From contig JASSUF010000065.1 of assembly GCA_031963365.1 (NCBI GenBank), positions 1 to 13,421 on the forward strand: DNA of 13,421 nucleotides. Direction: 5' to 3'. This stretch comes from JASSUD01 sp031963365 (GTDB taxonomy: Bacteria > Pseudomonadota > Gammaproteobacteria > Burkholderiales > Burkholderiaceae). Shown here in pieces: positions 12,086 to 13,421 of the stretch. Within the stretch, counting starts at the first letter, position 1. Every line of letters begins with the position of its first letter. The notes under the pieces are model-generated. The model worked only from the letters and a program-made list of their open reading frames with translations. It was not told the origin of the DNA and ran no database searches. Both the position numbers and the translations under genes were made by a program.

Positions 12086-13420
12086 CTACGTTCGTGCTGC
12101 CCAGGAACCATTGGGCGGCTCAACACCAGGCAGAATATTAGGCGCCTGATTCAATAGGGGTACTTCTTGGATACAGAAAGGACGCAGTAATCTGACATTA
12201 TCTGCACTTAGTTCTGTAGCTTCTGCTATAGAAATATCAGCGAATCTTGGCGCTATTTGTGGTGCGCTCTCGATTAATTCAAGCTTAAAGGCATTTTGCG
12301 GGGCGATGATGATTTGCCAGGTTCGCAGTACATGATCTTCTGCTATGGTGAGTAAGCGTGGAGGCCTATCGTCTCCCCCGATAGCGTGCAAGTTTGCATT
12401 CGGTTGCCAGCATAGTGAATGGATAAAGGCAGGGGATATATTTTTTTGAAATTTGCGGCTGTTTTGCAAATTTTCTGAGCTAGCTGATAGAACGACTAGC
12501 TCCTTTCCTTGCGCTATTGCTAGCCATTTCCCATTGGGCGAGAAGCTCATTTTAAGGGGCCCAGTGGAAGCTATTTCAATGCCGTATTCCGTTTTAAAGG
12601 TACTTAACGAATAAAGGCTAACCTTGGTACGTTCCTCGCCTGTTTCACCCATCTTCGCTAACACAAGCCATCTGCCATCGGGGGAAGGTAGCATTTTTGA
12701 TACCAAGCCTATCTTATCTACGGATGCTTCTTTTTTATTAGAAAGCAAAGGGGGATAAATAGATTCTGCGGGTCCCTGTGTTTGTATTGGCCATTCTTCG
12801 ATAGTGATCGTTTCAGGATTCATTAAATCTTTTTGACATATAAAAAGATATTTTCTATCCGAAGAGAAAGCGAGGGCAGTGATTTCACTTTTAGTTTTAA
12901 TCTTCCTTGTTAATTCGGATTTGATTTCGTTTGAATTTACAGATAAAAATTGAATTTTTATTTTCGAATATTTTTTATTTTTTTGATTTTTTAAATTGTC
13001 TTGCTTTCTTGTAAGCTTTTTAAGGATTAAAGTTAATCCGTCCTCCAATAAATATTTCACTTCTGTACTGGTACTTAATAAAAGTATTTTTTCTGCTATA
13101 CTTTCCTGTTTGTTCTTATACTTTTTTATTTCAGCTATTTCCTTGTCCAATTTTTCTAATTCTCCTGATACATTATAATCCTTTATTTTTATATTTGGCA
13201 CTATGAGATATTGGCTATCCAATGAAAATACATAAGGCGCCTTCAAGGTACATTTAAATGGTTCCGTTTTATTTTCTGCTGCTGGTGTGGCAAGATTTCG
13301 ATAAACAATAGCTCCATCTTTATCCTGCCAGGCCGCCCATTTATTGTTGGGTGAAAATACCACCTCTGCTTCTCTATCCGCTCCTTCAATGTTTACAGCG
13401 TAAAAGTTACCTGTTAGGGA
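12086..13420 (-). CDS. WD40-like beta-propeller protein, start beyond window end
   Basis: The frame is open to the right edge: a GTG at 13363 is an internal valine, because reading continues upstream as YAVNIEGADREAEVVFSPNN with no stop. At least 444 residues are visible. Propeller signatures recur: VVFSPNNKWAAWQDKDG, ALAFSSDRKYLFICQ, LPSPDGRWLVLAK, MSFSPNGKWLAIAQG, LCWQPNANLHAIGGDD and a final EDHVLRTWQI. These are the SPDG/WL and terminal W strands of WD40-type blades, so the visible part holds at least five. Between blades, at about 13180-12950, lies a Lys/Glu-rich, probably coiled-coil insertion in markedly AT-rich DNA. WD40 propellers are protein-interaction platforms; no catalytic domain is seen, but one could precede the window edge, as in NTPase-WD40 proteins of symbionts. 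The stop is TAG at 12086-12088. Function unknown. Confidence 0.8.
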   Translation of the reverse strand, partial: SLTGNFYAVNIEGADREAEVVFSPNNKWAAWQDKDGAIVYRNLATPAAENKTEPFKCTLKAPYVFSLDSQYLIVPNIKIKDYNVSGELEKLDKEIAEIKKYKNKQESIAEKILLLSTSTEVKYLLEDGLTLILKKLTRKQDNLKNQKNKKYSKIKIQFLSVNSNEIKSELTRKIKTKSEITALAFSSDRKYLFICQKDLMNPETITIEEWPIQTQGPAESIYPPLLSNKKEASVDKIGLVSKMLPSPDGRWLVLAKMGETGEERTKVSLYSLSTFKTEYGIEIASTGPLKMSFSPNGKWLAIAQGKELVVLSASSENLQNSRKFQKNISPAFIHSLCWQPNANLHAIGGDDRPPRLLTIAEDHVLRTWQIIIAPQNAFKLELIESAPQIAPRFADISIAEATELSADNVRLLRPFCIQEVPLLNQAPNILPGVEPPNGSWAART

Positions 13421-13421
13421 G

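Noticed and set aside
12996..13178. Plus-strand open frame of 60 codons
   Set aside because: It is the antisense reading of the AT-rich coiled-coil part of the WD40-like gene.
1..13421. CRISPR array
   Set aside because: No regularly spaced direct repeats of CRISPR length were seen on either strand.

Overview
The window looks like a chromosomal segment of a reduced, host-associated betaproteobacterium close to Burkholderiaceae. The evidence is the gene order rnr-rlmB-rpiA with a TonB-C-domain gene opposite rnr, a separate minC-minD-minE operon next to yaaA, and protein sequences (RNase R, RlmB, RpiA, MinCDE) that read as Burkholderia-like. F-box-like and WD40-like proteins, an IS-derived miniature element, REP-like palindromes and AT-rich accessory genes between housekeeping genes suggest an endosymbiont of the Mycoavidus/Glomeribacter type. 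That placement is inference from the sequence alone.

Layout. 1-724: an unrecognised membrane protein made of two ~111-residue repeats, each with an EKxHENHxxML motif; the tail of a possibly related upstream reading frame is at the window edge. 801-982 (minus): tRNA-Gly(CCC) with its own promoter and terminator. 1003-1788 (minus): yaaA. 2029-4049 (plus): minC, minD and minE, with a perfect 11-bp inverted repeat before minC and a possible extra promoter before minD. 4071-4206: a 136-bp element with ~25-bp terminal inverted repeats. 4208-4251: a perfect 20-bp hairpin that probably separates minE from the convergent TonB-like lipoprotein gene (4277-4786, minus). 4787-5290: a structured intergenic region with a promoter for rnr. 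5291-9696 (plus): rnr, rlmB and rpiA, with REP-like repeats between rlmB and rpiA and again after rpiA. 9697-10353: mostly non-coding, with repeats. 10354-11877 (plus): F-box-like protein with an aromatic C-terminus. 11996-12049: bidirectional terminator. 12086 to the window end (minus): WD40-like propeller protein whose start lies outside the window.

How the genes work together. MinC, MinD and MinE place the division septum: MinD recruits MinC to the membrane and MinE drives the pair from pole to pole. RNase R degrades structured RNA and RlmB methylates 23S rRNA, so they share an RNA/ribosome theme; RpiA belongs to the pentose phosphate pathway and is a positional neighbour only. The F-box-like and WD40-like genes face each other across a shared terminator. 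Both carry protein-interaction folds more typical of eukaryotes and are the most plausible host-interaction genes here, but nothing in the sequence shows secretion. No CRISPR array, rRNA, phage or complete transposase gene was seen. The least explained items are the duplicated HENH-motif membrane protein and the F-box/WD40 pair.
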